Assembly (NCBI RefSeq): GCF_026151205.1
Contig: NW_026971777.1
Coordinates: forward strand, 36,763-100,762
From: Bolinopsis microptera
Taxonomy: Eukaryota > Ctenophora > Tentaculata > Lobata > Bolinopsidae
Reading direction: 5' to 3'
Length of the DNA stretch: 64,000 nt
Shown: positions 1 to 10,252 of the stretch, piece after piece
Layout of the letters: each line of letters begins with the position of its first letter
How positions within the stretch are numbered: the stretch's first letter is position 1
Made by a program: the position numbers and the translations under genes
The notes under the pieces: generated by a model
What the model was told of the DNA's origin: nothing
Databases searched by the model: none
What the model saw: the letters and a program-made list of their open reading frames with translations, nothing else

Positions 1-3000
1 TGGGGAGGGGTAGCGTAATAATGTAATTTCTACACTGTGTTTAAATTTAAAGTAGCCTACAGGGCAGAAGTAACAACTAAATGGGGAGGGGGAGCGTAAT
101 AATGTAATTTCTACACTATGTTCAAATTTAAAGTAACTTACAGGGCAGAAGTAACAACTGAATGGGGAGGGGGAGCTTAATAATGTAATTTCTACACTGT
201 GTTTTAATTTAAAGTGACTTACAGGGCAGTAGTAACAACTACATGGGGAGGGGGAGCGTAATAATGTAATTTCTACACTATGTTCAAATTTAAAGTAACT
301 TACAGGGCAGAAGTAACAACTGAATGGGGAGGGGGAGCTTAATAATGTAATTTCTACACTGTGTTTTAATTTTAACTGACTTACAGGGCAGTAGTAACAA
401 CTACATGGGAAGGGGGAGCGTAATAATGTAATTTCTACACAGTGTTTAAATTTAAAGTAGCCTACAGGGCAGAAGTAACAACTAGATGAGGAGGGGGAGC
501 GTAATAATGTAATTTCTACACTGTGTTTAAATTTAAAGTAACTTACAGGGCAGAAGTAACAACTAAATGGGGAGGGGGAGCGTAATAATGTAATTTCTAC
601 ACTGTGTTTAAATTTAAAGTAGCTTACAGGGCAGGAGTAACAACTTAATGGGGAGGGGGAGCGTAATAAAGTTATTTCTACACTGTGTTTAAATTTAAAG
701 TTACTTACAGGGCAGGAGTAACAACTAGATGGGAGGGAAGCGTAATAATGTAATTTCTACACTGTGTTTAAATTTAAAGTTACTTACAGGGCAGGAGTAA
801 CAACTAGATGGGGAGGGGGACCGTAATAATGTAATTTCTACACTGTGTTTAAATTTAAAGTTACTTACAGGGCAGTAGTAACAACTAGATGAGGAGGGGG
901 AGCGTAATAATGTAATGGGAGGGAAGTGTCATAATGTAATTTCTACACTGTGTTTAAATTTAAAGTTACTTACTGGGTAGGAGTAACAACTAAATGGAGA
1001 AGGGAGTGTAATAAAGTAATATCTACACTGTGTTTAAATTTAAAGTAACTTACAGGGCAGAAGTAACAACTAAATGGGGAGGGGGAGCGTAATAATGTAA
1101 TTTCTACACTATGTTCAAATTTAAAGTAACTTACAGGGCAGAAGTAACAACTGAATGGGGAGGGGGAGCTTAATAATGTAATTTCTACACTGTGTTTTAA
1201 TTTAAAGTGACTTACAGGGCAGTAGTAACAACTAAATGGGGAGGGGGAGCGTAATAATGTAATTTCTACACTGTGTTTAAATTTAAAGTACTTACAGGGC
1301 AGGAGTAACAACTAATGGGGAGGGGGAGCGTAATAATGTAATTTCTACACTGTGTTTAAATTTAAAGTGACTTACAGGGCAGGAGTAACAACTAAATGGG
1401 AGGGGGAGCGTAATAATGTAATTTCTACACTGTGTTTAAATTTAAAGTAGACTTACAGGGCAGGAGTAACAACTAGATGAGGGAGGGGGAGCGTAATAAT
1501 GTAATTTCTACACTGTGTTTAAATTTAAAGTACTTACAGGGCAGGAGTAACAACTAAATGGGGAGGGGGAGCGTAATAATGTAATTTCTACACTGTGTTT
1601 AAATTTAAAGTAGCTTACAGGGCAGGAGTAACAACTAATGGGGAGGGGGAGCGTAATAAAGTTATTTCTACACTGTGTTTAAATTTAAAGTTACTTACAG
1701 GGCAGCTGAGTAACAACTAGATGGGAGGGGAGCGTAATAATGTAATTTCTACACTGTGTTTAAATTTAAAGTTACTTACAGGGCAGGAGTAACAACTAGA
1801 TGGGGAGGGGGACCGTAATAATGTAATTTCTACACTGTGTTTAAATTTAAAGTTACTTACAGGGCAGTAGTAACAACTAGATGAGGAGGGGGAGCGTAAT
1901 AATGTAATTGGAGGGAAGTGTCATAATGTAATTTCTACACTGTGTTTAAATTTAAAGTTACTTACTGGGTAGGAGTAACAACTAAATGGGGAGGGAGAGC
2001 GTACTAATGTTATTTCTACACTGTGTTTAAATCTAAAGTGACTTACAGGGCAGGAGTAACAACTAAATGGGGAGGGGGAGCGTAATAAAGTTATTTCTAC
2101 ACTGTGTTTAAATTTAAAGTTACTTACAGGGCAGGAGTAACAACTAGATGGGGAGGGGTAGCGTAATAATGTAATTTCTACACTGTGTTTAAATTTAAAG
2201 TAGCCTACAGGGCAGAAGTAACAACTAAATGGGGAGGGGGAGCGTAATAATGTAATTTCTACACTGTGTTTAAATTTAAAGTACTTACAGGGCAGGAGTA
2301 ACAACTAGAATGGGGAGGGGGAGCGTAATAATGTAATTTCTACACTGTGTTTAAATTTAAAGTGACTTACAGGGCAGGAGTAACAACTAAATGGGGAGGG
2401 GGAGCGTAATAATGTAATTTCTACACTGTGTTTAAATTTAAAGTAACTTACAGGGCAGGAGTAACAACTAGAATGGGGAGGGGGAGCGTAATAATGTAAT
2501 TTCTACACTGTGTTTTAATTTAAAGTGACTTACAGGGCAGGAGTAACAACTACATGGGGAGGGGGAGCGTAATAATGTAATTTCTACACAGTGTTTAAAT
2601 TTAAAGTAACTTACAGGGCAGGAGTAACAACTAAATGGGGAGGGGGAGCGTAATAATGTAATTTCTACACTGTGTTTTTATTTAAAGTGACTTACAGGGC
2701 AGGAGTAACAACTACATGGGAGGGGGAGCGTAATAATGTAATTTCTACACTGTGTTTAAATTTAAAGTGACTTACAGGGCAGGAGTAACAACTAGATGGG
2801 AGGGAAGCGTAATAATGTAATTTCTACACTGTGTTTAAATTTAAAGTGACTTACAGGGCAGGAGTAACAACTAAATGGGGAGGGGGAGCGTAATAATGTA
2901 ATTTCTACACTGTGTTTAAATTTAAAGTGACTTACAGGGCAGGAGTAACAACTAAATGGGGAGGGGGAGCGTAATAATGTAATTTCTACACTGTGTTTAA

Positions 3001-5126
3001 ATTTAAAGTTACTTACAGGGCAGGAGTAACAACTAGATGGGGAGGGGAGCGTAATAATGTAATTTCTACACTGTGTTTAAATTTAAAGTGACTTACAGGG
3101 CAGGAGTAACAACTAAATGGGAGGGGGAGCGTAATAATGTAATTTCTACACTGTGTTTAAATTTAAAGTTACTTACAGGGCAGGAGTAACAACTAAATGG
3201 GGAGGGGGAGCGTAATAATGTAATTTCTACACTGTGTTTAAATTTAAAGTTACTTACTGGGTAGGAGTAACAACTAAATGGAGAAGGGAGTGTAATAAAG
3301 TAATATCTACACTGTGTTTAAATTTAAAGTAACTTACAGGGCAGAAGTAACGACTAAATGGGGAGGGGGAGCGTAATAAAGTTATTTCTACACTGTGTTT
3401 AAATTTAAAGTTACTTACAGGGCAGGAGTAACAACTAGATGGGGAGGGGTAGCGTAATAATGTAATTGGAGGGAAGTGTCATAATGTAATTTCTACACTG
3501 TGTTTAAATTTAAAGTTACTTACTGGGTAGGAGTAACAACTAAATGGGGAGGGAGAGCGTACTAATGTTATTTCTACACTGTGTTTAAATCTAAAGTGAC
3601 TTACAGGGCAGGAGTAACAACTAAATGGGGAGGGGGAGCGTAATAAAGTTATTTCTACACTGTGTTTAAATTTAAAGTTACTTACAGGGCAGGAGTAACA
3701 ACTAGATGGGGAGGGGTAGCGTAATAATGTAATTTCTACACTGTGTTTAAATTTAAAGTAGCCTACAGGGCAGAAGTAACAACTAAATGGGGAGGGGGAG
3801 CGTAATAATGTAATTTCTACACTATGTTCAAATTTAAAGTAACTTACAGGGCAGAAGTAACAACTGAATGGGGAGGGGGAGCTTAATAATGTAATTTCTA
3901 CACTGTGTTTTAATTTAAAGTGACTTACAGGGCAGTAGTAACAACTACATGGGGAGGGGGAGCGTAATAATGTAATTTCTACACTATGTTCAAATTTAAA
4001 GTAACTTACAGGGCAGAAGTAACAACTGAATGGGGAGGGGGAGCTTAATAATGTAATTTCTACACTGTGTTTTAATTTAAAGTGACTTACAGGGCAGTAG
4101 TAACAACTACATGGGAAGGGGGAGCGTAATAATGTAATTTCTACACAGTGTTTAAATTTAAAGTAGCCTACAGGGCAGAAGTAACAACTAGATGAGGAGG
4201 GGGAGCGTAATAGTGTAATTTCTACACTGTGTTTAAATTTAAAGTAACTTACAGGGCAGAAGTAACAACTAAATGGGGAGGGGGAGCGTAATAATGTAAT
4301 TTCTACACTGTGTTTAAATTTAAAGTAGCTTACAGGGCAGGAGTAACAACTAAATGGGGAGGGGGAGCGTAATAATGTAATTTCTACACTGTGTTTAAAT
4401 TTGAAGTGACTTACAGGGCAGGAGTAACAACTAGATGGGAGGGAAGTGTCATAATGTAATTTCTACACTGTGTTTAAAGTTAAGGTGACTTACAGGGCAG
4501 CAGTAACAACTAGATGGGGAGGGGGAGCGTAATAATGTAATTTTTACACTGTGTTTAAATTTAAAGTAACTTACAGGGCAGGAGTAACAACTAGATGGGG
4601 AGGGGGAGTGTAATAATGTAATTTCTATACTGTGTTTAAATTGAAAGTAACTTGCAGGGCAGGAGTAACAAGTAGATGGGGAGGGGAGCGTAATAATGTA
4701 ATTTCTATACTGTGTTTTAATTTAAAGTGACTTACAGGGCAGGAATAACAACTAGATGGGGAGGGGGAGCGTAATTATGTAATTTCTACACTGTGTTTTT
4801 ATTTAAAGTGACTTACAGGGCAGGAGTAAGAACTAGATGGGAGGGGGAGTGTAATAATGTAATTTCTACACTGTGTTTAAATTTAAGGTGACTTACAGGG
4901 CAGGAGTAACAACTATAGATGGGAGGGAAGCGTAATAATGTAATTTCTACACTGTGTTTAAATTTAAAGTAACTTACAGGGCAGTAGTAACAACTAGATG
5001 GGGAGGGGGAGCGTAATAATGTAATTTCTACACTGTGTTTTTATTTAAAGTTACTTACTGGGTAGGAGTAAGAACTAGATGGGAGGGAAGCGTAATAATT
5101 TAATTTCTACACTGTGTTTAAATTTA
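1..5126. repeat. 81-bp satellite array, block 1
   Basis: Head-to-tail array of an 81-bp monomer, about 63 copies, already running at the left window edge. Each monomer has a purine tract (GGGGAGGGGGAGCG), then GTAATAATGTAATTTC, an AT-rich palindrome (TTTAAATTTAAA), the core ACTTACAGGGCAGGAG, and TAACAACTAGATGG. Monomers differ by point changes and 1-3 bp indels. A few are truncated, for example those with a GGGAGGGAAGTGTCATAATG junction near 909, 1,908 and 3,464. Because 81 is a multiple of three and one minus-strand frame is open, 27-residue peptide repeats appear, but these are by-products of the satellite. No transcription unit or promoter is visible. Confidence 0.97.
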
Positions 5127-5216
5127 AATCTCATTAAACTATATAAAAAATAAGTATAAAGAATAAGGAAAAGGAACGGGAATGAAGCCAATACCAGAAG
5201 TGAAACCCCACCAAAG
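5127..5216 (-). repeat. 90-bp terminal direct repeat (3' copy)
   Basis: Runs from AATCTCATTAAACTATA to CCCCACCAAAG and matches 8,646-8,735 in the same orientation with no difference that I can see. It directly abuts satellite on its outer side. Interpreted as a pseudo-LTR of the Penelope-like element. Confidence 0.9.
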
Positions 5217-5334
5217 AATAATTGATCCTTAGGTAGACCTGGTGAAATAAAGTAACTGAACTGTAAGTTTAAGAAAAGACGGAAGGAATAAAGGAGAGAG
5301 GAAATAATGTTATGTGAACATCATCAGCAGATGA

Positions 5335-5387
5335 CTTGGCACACCGGTTTCGGGGGTTTAATACCTGTACCGGTTTAATGTGCCAAG
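5335..5387 (-). other. Stem-loop in 3' region of the Penelope-like element
   Basis: Inverted repeat with a 9-bp perfect stem, CTTGGCACA at 5,335-5,343 and TGTGCCAAG at 5,379-5,387. A CCGGTTT motif occurs in both halves of the loop. It lies in the 3' untranslated part of the element. A role in RNA recognition by the RT is conceivable but purely inferred. Confidence 0.5.
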
Positions 5388-5512
5388 ACCCCCTAGCAAT
5401 CACTCGTCAGTGATCACCTGTTCACGTTAAATGTGATGTCAAGGATGTCGCTGACATCAAGTATACTGTATTTGTACAGAATACTAGGTCGGTCTTTCAG
5501 AAGCTTTCTGAA

Positions 5513-8047
5513 TTAACTCTTCAGGAGTCTGTCATTATAACATCTTGAAAGAAGTGTCCTATAAAGGGTGTTGGTAGAACACAGAAAAGAATCAAGGTCA
5601 GAGATAATGGAAGAGTAACGAAGGACCTGACCGTAAAAAACATTATAACCAACAGAAGAGGAAATATTACTGTTAGGAAAGGTGTACATGACCACAGGAA
5701 AGTTGAAGTCATCAAGTTTGTTGTAAAGCTTGGTGGCGACGTGTCCGGAGTTATTCATCGAGATGTTGATGTCGAGATAGTTTACGGACTTATTGTCGTC
5801 ACCACTCCTCTCCATAAGCAGGTCAGGTGGATAAATGGACCTGATTAGGTTAGAGAAATGCAAATAGTTCATGGTGTTGAGGTCGTCGACATATCTGCAG
5901 TTTCTTGAGAGGAGCTTAGCGAGACCGAACTTCTTTTCTTTGATTAGGCGTGTCATGTAGTTGAATTCACACTTCCCTAGCGAAAGATCAGCGAACTGGC
6001 TACTAGAATTCCCTCCCATGGGAATGCCTTTCGTTTGTCTTAAAATCTGATCCCCAAAACAAACAAAAGTGTTAAACAGAATAAATGTAATAGCTGTTTT
6101 GAGTTTATCAGCAGAAAAACATAAGTATCCGTTATATTCCTTTTTAGAGAAAAAATTGTTGTTCTTATACAGAGAAACACAAATAAATTTATTCGTATTA
6201 CTAAAGAGGAGATCTATTAGCTCGAAAAGCAGTGACTGTACAACCTGAAGGTCTAGATTGGTATACAGAGTGGTAAAGTCGTATACCTGCATATTAAAAA
6301 TCTCTAGTCTAGGCAGCCTTTCCAGGAACTGTTTAGAGCTGTTAATGCTCCAGTCGCAGTTAATTCCAGTATTGTTGTAGATAGAGTTGCAGTATTTGGA
6401 AAAGTATTCTTTTAAAACTTTTAAAGCTTTGTTGACTACAACTGATATCTGCTTAGTGGTACATTTACTGGCCCCAGCTATAAATCTAGACTTATAAGGA
6501 TTCTTGTGAAGTTTAGGAATCCAAAAGATTCTCGGTAGACAAAGGTTGTCCTCAGAAACACGAATATTAAAGTTATCTTTAATGAAGTTCACATGTTCCT
6601 GAATAATATCATCCTCTACAGAGTTAACCGGATGATAAGTAGAATTGCCACGACACTCTAGAGAAGTGAGATCGTAGCCAAGTTCGTTGAGAAGGGTTAA
6701 AAGATAAAACTTCTTGCAGACAAAAACATAATTATTTGAAGCTTTATCTACGGAGCAAATAATAAAAGAAGAAGAAAGACTGTCGAGATAAGATTTAACA
6801 TCATCCCTTTGTAGAATGGAATTGTAGGGAGTGAAGTTATTAGGGGAGGAGGAGAGGAAGTTAAGGCGATTGGTGAAGATCCGGGAGACCTCATCTTTCC
6901 AATCCTGGAATTCCAAACATGAAAGTCCATGTTTCCTAGCCATACGGGTGGCGAAGTTGGCTGAACACTCGTTGAGGCTCTCCAAGATTTGCTCAGGAGG
7001 AACAGACACAGGTTCCCTAAATTTGGTACCGTAACTCATGATGCCTCTTAAATCCTCGTGCTCAATGAAAGCAAGGTCACCGGTGATGATGTGGCCTCGA
7101 GGCTGATAGCAATAAGGGTTACTGGAACAGGGGCAATCACCTTCCAGGATGGAGGAAATAGTAGTATTATCAAGTGATTTAAGGAATCTATTATAATTAA
7201 AAAGCTTACGCCCGACAGGAATATCGTACTTATAGTAAACTTTTAAGGGAAGGAAAGGCGTAAGGTTTGGAGGGAGAAGAGTCAAGATCCTAGAGTCACG
7301 AATGACTGATTCTATTCGGAGTTTATCAAATATTTTAGAACAATAGTGAAAAGTGATAAACTCGCTATTAACAGAGGTGATATTAGGAGAAGAAGTGCTG
7401 TCTTGGCCAGCAAAAGATTGTATAACAAGGAAAATGGCTCCAGATTTGCAGAGGGAATGAGAGCTAAGTTGCTTGAGTTCGCCTTTTTGAAGGCTACTTA
7501 TATCTTTATAAAAGCTGTATTTGCCTTCAGACATTTTTCTTTTTAAACTTTCATATTTATTGTCAATCTCTCTTAAAGTGAGAGTCCTTTTGTATATTCT
7601 ATCTTCATGGCTTTTGTTTTTCTTTTTTCTGCCATGTCCTCTTTTATATCTTTTTATTTTACTTTTAAAATAAATATCGTTAAAGTTGCTTTTAGAAATA
7701 TTACCAGAACCTTTTATGTTGTCATTGAGACCTAGAGGGTGAGCAGTGCTCAGGAGATTAATCCAAAGAAGTTCCCTGTCAGCTAAGGCCAGACGAGGGT
7801 CTTCAGTAGAGGAAGGGTCAATAAAATCAATAATTTGAATGGAGGCGTCATGAAAATTATGACCGGGAGTATTAAAGTGGTCATGGACAAAGGAGGATTT
7901 GCCGGCTTTAACCGAAGCACGGTGTCCATTCATGCGTTCATTAAGGCGCTGTTCTGTGAGCCCAACATATTGAATACCACAAGAACAAGTGAGGAGATAG
8001 ATAATAGAAGAAGATTTACAAGAAAAGGATTCAGAGTGAGTTAACAT
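5513..8047 (-). CDS. Penelope-like reverse transcriptase with N-terminal GIY-YIG endonuclease
   Basis: An 844-aa ORF. Residues 15-105 form a GIY-YIG nuclease: IIYLLTCSCGIQYVGLT holds the paired motif, followed by the Arg in NERMNGHR and the Glu in DRELLWIN. A basic linker (about 130-150) follows. The RT spans about 300-800: a Cys-rich CPCSSNPYC box, WIPKLHKNPYKSRFIAGAS, motif A DFTTLYTNL (Asp 590), motif B GIPMGGNSSS (674-683), and motif C YVDD (719-722). The catalytic residues look intact. The frame stays open upstream of this ATG to 8,212. That stretch encodes a Cys-containing segment (PCNKSRCLTC) typical of the zinc finger preceding GIY-YIG in this clade, but has no ATG and starts after an in-frame TGA. 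The true start may therefore be spliced or lost, and this ATG is only the first available. Expected to copy its RNA at a nicked target. Confidence 0.88.
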   Translation of the reverse strand: MLTHSESFSCKSSSIIYLLTCSCGIQYVGLTEQRLNERMNGHRASVKAGKSSFVHDHFNTPGHNFHDASIQIIDFIDPSSTEDPRLALADRELLWINLLSTAHPLGLNDNIKGSGNISKSNFNDIYFKSKIKRYKRGHGRKKKNKSHEDRIYKRTLTLREIDNKYESLKRKMSEGKYSFYKDISSLQKGELKQLSSHSLCKSGAIFLVIQSFAGQDSTSSPNITSVNSEFITFHYCSKIFDKLRIESVIRDSRILTLLPPNLTPFLPLKVYYKYDIPVGRKLFNYNRFLKSLDNTTISSILEGDCPCSSNPYCYQPRGHIITGDLAFIEHEDLRGIMSYGTKFREPVSVPPEQILESLNECSANFATRMARKHGLSCLEFQDWKDEVSRIFTNRLNFLSSSPNNFTPYNSILQRDDVKSYLDSLSSSFIICSVDKASNNYVFVCKKFYLLTLLNELGYDLTSLECRGNSTYHPVNSVEDDIIQEHVNFIKDNFNIRVSEDNLCLPRIFWIPKLHKNPYKSRFIAGASKCTTKQISVVVNKALKVLKEYFSKYCNSIYNNTGINCDWSINSSKQFLERLPRLEIFNMQVYDFTTLYTNLDLQVVQSLLFELIDLLFSNTNKFICVSLYKNNNFFSKKEYNGYLCFSADKLKTAITFILFNTFVCFGDQILRQTKGIPMGGNSSSQFADLSLGKCEFNYMTRLIKEKKFGLAKLLSRNCRYVDDLNTMNYLHFSNLIRSIYPPDLLMERSGDDNKSVNYLDINISMNNSGHVATKLYNKLDDFNFPVVMYTFPNSNISSSVGYNVFYGQVLRYSSIISDLDSFLCSTNTLYRTLLSRCYNDRLLKS

Positions 8048-8645
8048 GAAAGAATTATTAGTAACGTAACTGGTGAAAATATTACTTGACCTGAATGGTT
8101 TACAGGTGAGACATCTTGACTTATTACACGGTGTTATATCAGGGGAAATAATACTGTTGGGATGAATCCAAGTGTTGGATGTGATGTTATATATTTTATT
8201 TCCTTTCTTAAGTCAAGAATTTACAGGACAAACTTAACAGCCGACTCCAACTGAAAAAGCCCTGGGAACCATCACCAACCAGATGCCTTGGGGCTGCCAA
8301 GGTTAAGCGGGCGTTAGGTGACATGAACTAATGTTCTCCCACTGTCACAGTGCAGCCAAGCAGAGTGCTGTTGTTCCAAGAACACTCTTTATAACCGGAT
8401 CACACACTGCCGCTGCTTCTCGTACCGTAGCTAGGGCGGGCAGCTCACGCCCCTGTTTGGTCTAAGGAACAGAAAACATGAAGGGAAACACTCCTGAAGA
8501 ACTGTGCAAAAAGGGGGTAATAATATCATAAAAAGGGCCAACTAGCAAAAACTAAGGACGTAAATCATATAATAACAAGCTATCACTTGGCGCATCCGGC
8601 AGGGCGGAGGAACCGCCACACACTTTCAACAGTGATACAAATTGT

Positions 8646-8735
8646 AATCTCATTAAACTATATAAAAAATAAGTATAAAGAATAAGGAAAAGGAACGGGA
8701 ATGAAGCCAATACCAGAAGTGAAACCCCACCAAAG
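8646..8735 (-). repeat. 90-bp terminal direct repeat (5' copy)
   Basis: Second copy of the sequence at 5,127-5,216. Its inner neighbour is the element's 5' region and its outer neighbour is satellite. On the minus strand it precedes the ORF by about 600 bp, so it may carry the promoter. I see no clear TATA box or ribozyme core in it. Confidence 0.9.
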
Positions 8736-8853
8736 TTACTTACAGGGCAGGAATAACAACTAAATGGGGAGGGGGAGCGTAATAATGTAATTTCTACACT
8801 ATGTTTGAATTTAAAGTGACTTACAGGGCTGGAGTAACAACTAAATGGGGAGG
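8736..8853. repeat. 81-bp satellite, short block
   Basis: About 1.5 monomers of the same satellite, resuming exactly where the Penelope-like element ends and stopping in the purine tract, where unrelated sequence begins. Confidence 0.9.
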
Positions 8854-10250
8854 GCGGTTCTAAAATGACTATCATGTGACCTACGTAAAAAGTGATAACT
8901 TATATGGAAAATAACTGATAGTGGTTGTTTTAACTGAGAGGATTGCAATATTTTTAATCCAAATTCACCACATGAACATCTAGGCAGGCTGTGATTGGTT
9001 CAAGCACGTAACCAAACACCAAAATCTGCTGCTGAGTCGGCTGAGATGTTTTAGGAAAATCTCTCAATTCTAGTCTTTTCTGAATTTGGGGGATCATTTT
9101 TCACATCCGTAATTTTTTTTTCAAATTTACACGTGAGTAGATCCAATTTTTTGAGTTAAGCTTTACCTCAACCTGACTGTGTATGTTGTATGTACAATCT
9201 CGCTCATTTCTTAAGCAGTGGTTCTGATAAATGCTCAAGGTCCTTAAAATGTTCAAAATACAACAGTTCAATTATTGGTTACTCAATACTGACAATAAAA
9301 ACTATTGCGTGACCATAAGAATGATCATTTCCAGTATCAGTAAGTCAGTAAACTGCTGAACTCGTAAACAAATCCCTGTGTAACACCTTGCTTAAAGATT
9401 TCCCCTACACCAATCTAACATATTTATTAATTCTCTTTAGATCTATCAAATGATGGATATCCTGTAAACACCACCAGAGAGAGAGGTGAGATTACAAAGA
9501 TCTTGGTAATGGTTACCATAGTAACCATCTACAGATGGTACCATGGTAACAGAGATCTTGTCAAGGTTCACAAAAGCAAGAGGAAGTTGCCGGTCGCCAG
9601 ATGAACATTTTTTCAATATTGACGACTACAACATTGACGGCTACATCATTGACTGCTACAACATTGACGGGCGACGGCTACAACCTTGACGGCTACAATT
9701 ACATTGACGGCTACATTGTCGGCTAGCTCCACGAGTACGCTGCTTATAGCCTTGTAGGACGTGTCACTCAATGCTGATTGGTGGGATATCGACACAATGT
9801 CGTCTAAAGTAAGTAATCTAGCTTGGTAAAATGATGATTGATTAGCGTTATGCGGTAGGTAACTGGTATCATAATATGTCTGTCTGTCTCTCATTCTTAG
9901 TTACTTGAACCGTCGTCCTGATCACTGACACATCCTTGTCATATAGCCACTTGACCCCTTAGGCCTGAAATCTGGCCCTTCACACCCAAAGTTGATATCT
10001 TACTCCCTCATTGCCTCAACCATGGTGACCCATGAACCCTAACAGGACCAACTTTTATTTAAACATGTATCTTAACTTGCACCATTGATTAAGATAAGCT
10101 TGGTAGTGAATTTGTAAAAACTAATGATTGATCTATGATGAATAAGTGGTTACTGTTTTCTAGTCTAAGAAATCAGTCTTAAGTTAGATGACTTCCGGCC
10201 CCCAAAGTTTAGGCTGGCCAATGGCCTTATAAGTTTAGGCTGGCCAATGG
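8854..10250. other. Non-satellite insert, no gene seen
   Basis: About 1.4 kb of AT-rich DNA between two satellite blocks. It holds no convincing ORF, terminal inverted repeat or LTR. It does contain nested short repeats: a palindromic run GGTTACCATAGTAACC near 9,511 followed by a related ATGGTACCATGGTAAC, a degenerate ACATTGACGGCTAC repeat (about 9,620-9,715), and two copies of AAGTTTAGGCTGGCCAATGG at the right edge. It could be a decayed nonautonomous transposon or original flanking DNA captured during satellite expansion. Confidence 0.5.
9603..9720. repeat. Degenerate short tandem repeat (ACATTGACGGCTAC)
   Basis: Six or seven imperfect copies of a 14-15 bp unit related to ACATTGACGGCTAC, with spacing disturbed by small insertions. 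Noncoding. Confidence 0.7.
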
Positions 10251-10252
10251 CG
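10202..10252. repeat. Tandem duplication at satellite edge
   Basis: AAGTTTAGGCTGGCCAATGG occurs twice about 26 bp apart, directly before the satellite restarts with a strongly diverged monomer. Confidence 0.75.

Larger units (their letters stand above)
5127..8735 (-). mobile_element. Penelope-like element (GIY-YIG N-terminal, Naiad/Chlamys type) inserted in satellite
   Basis: A 3.6-kb insertion that interrupts one satellite monomer almost without loss: the left flank ends in TTTAAATTTAA and the right flank resumes with TTACTTACAGGG. It begins and ends with the same 90-bp sequence in direct orientation, the arrangement called a pseudo-LTR in Penelope-like elements. The only long ORF is on the minus strand and has a GIY-YIG domain in front of the RT. 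In classical Penelope elements the nuclease follows the RT; the reversed order is known from the Naiad/Chlamys clade. Noncoding parts are 5,217-5,512 (3' side) and about 8,213-8,645 (5' side). Confidence 0.85.

Noticed and set aside
970..2304. Minus-strand ORFs with 27-residue peptide repeats
   Set aside because: They translate the 81-bp satellite, whose length is a multiple of three. Frames break whenever a monomer has an indel; no start context or promoter.
1..5126. CRISPR-like regularly spaced repeats
   Set aside because: Whole 81-bp units repeat with no unique spacers, and the sequence is from an animal genome.
5316..5330. CTGATGA on the minus strand as a hammerhead ribozyme core
   Set aside because: No GAAA box and no consistent three-helix fold nearby; Penelope elements often carry hammerheads, but I cannot support one here.
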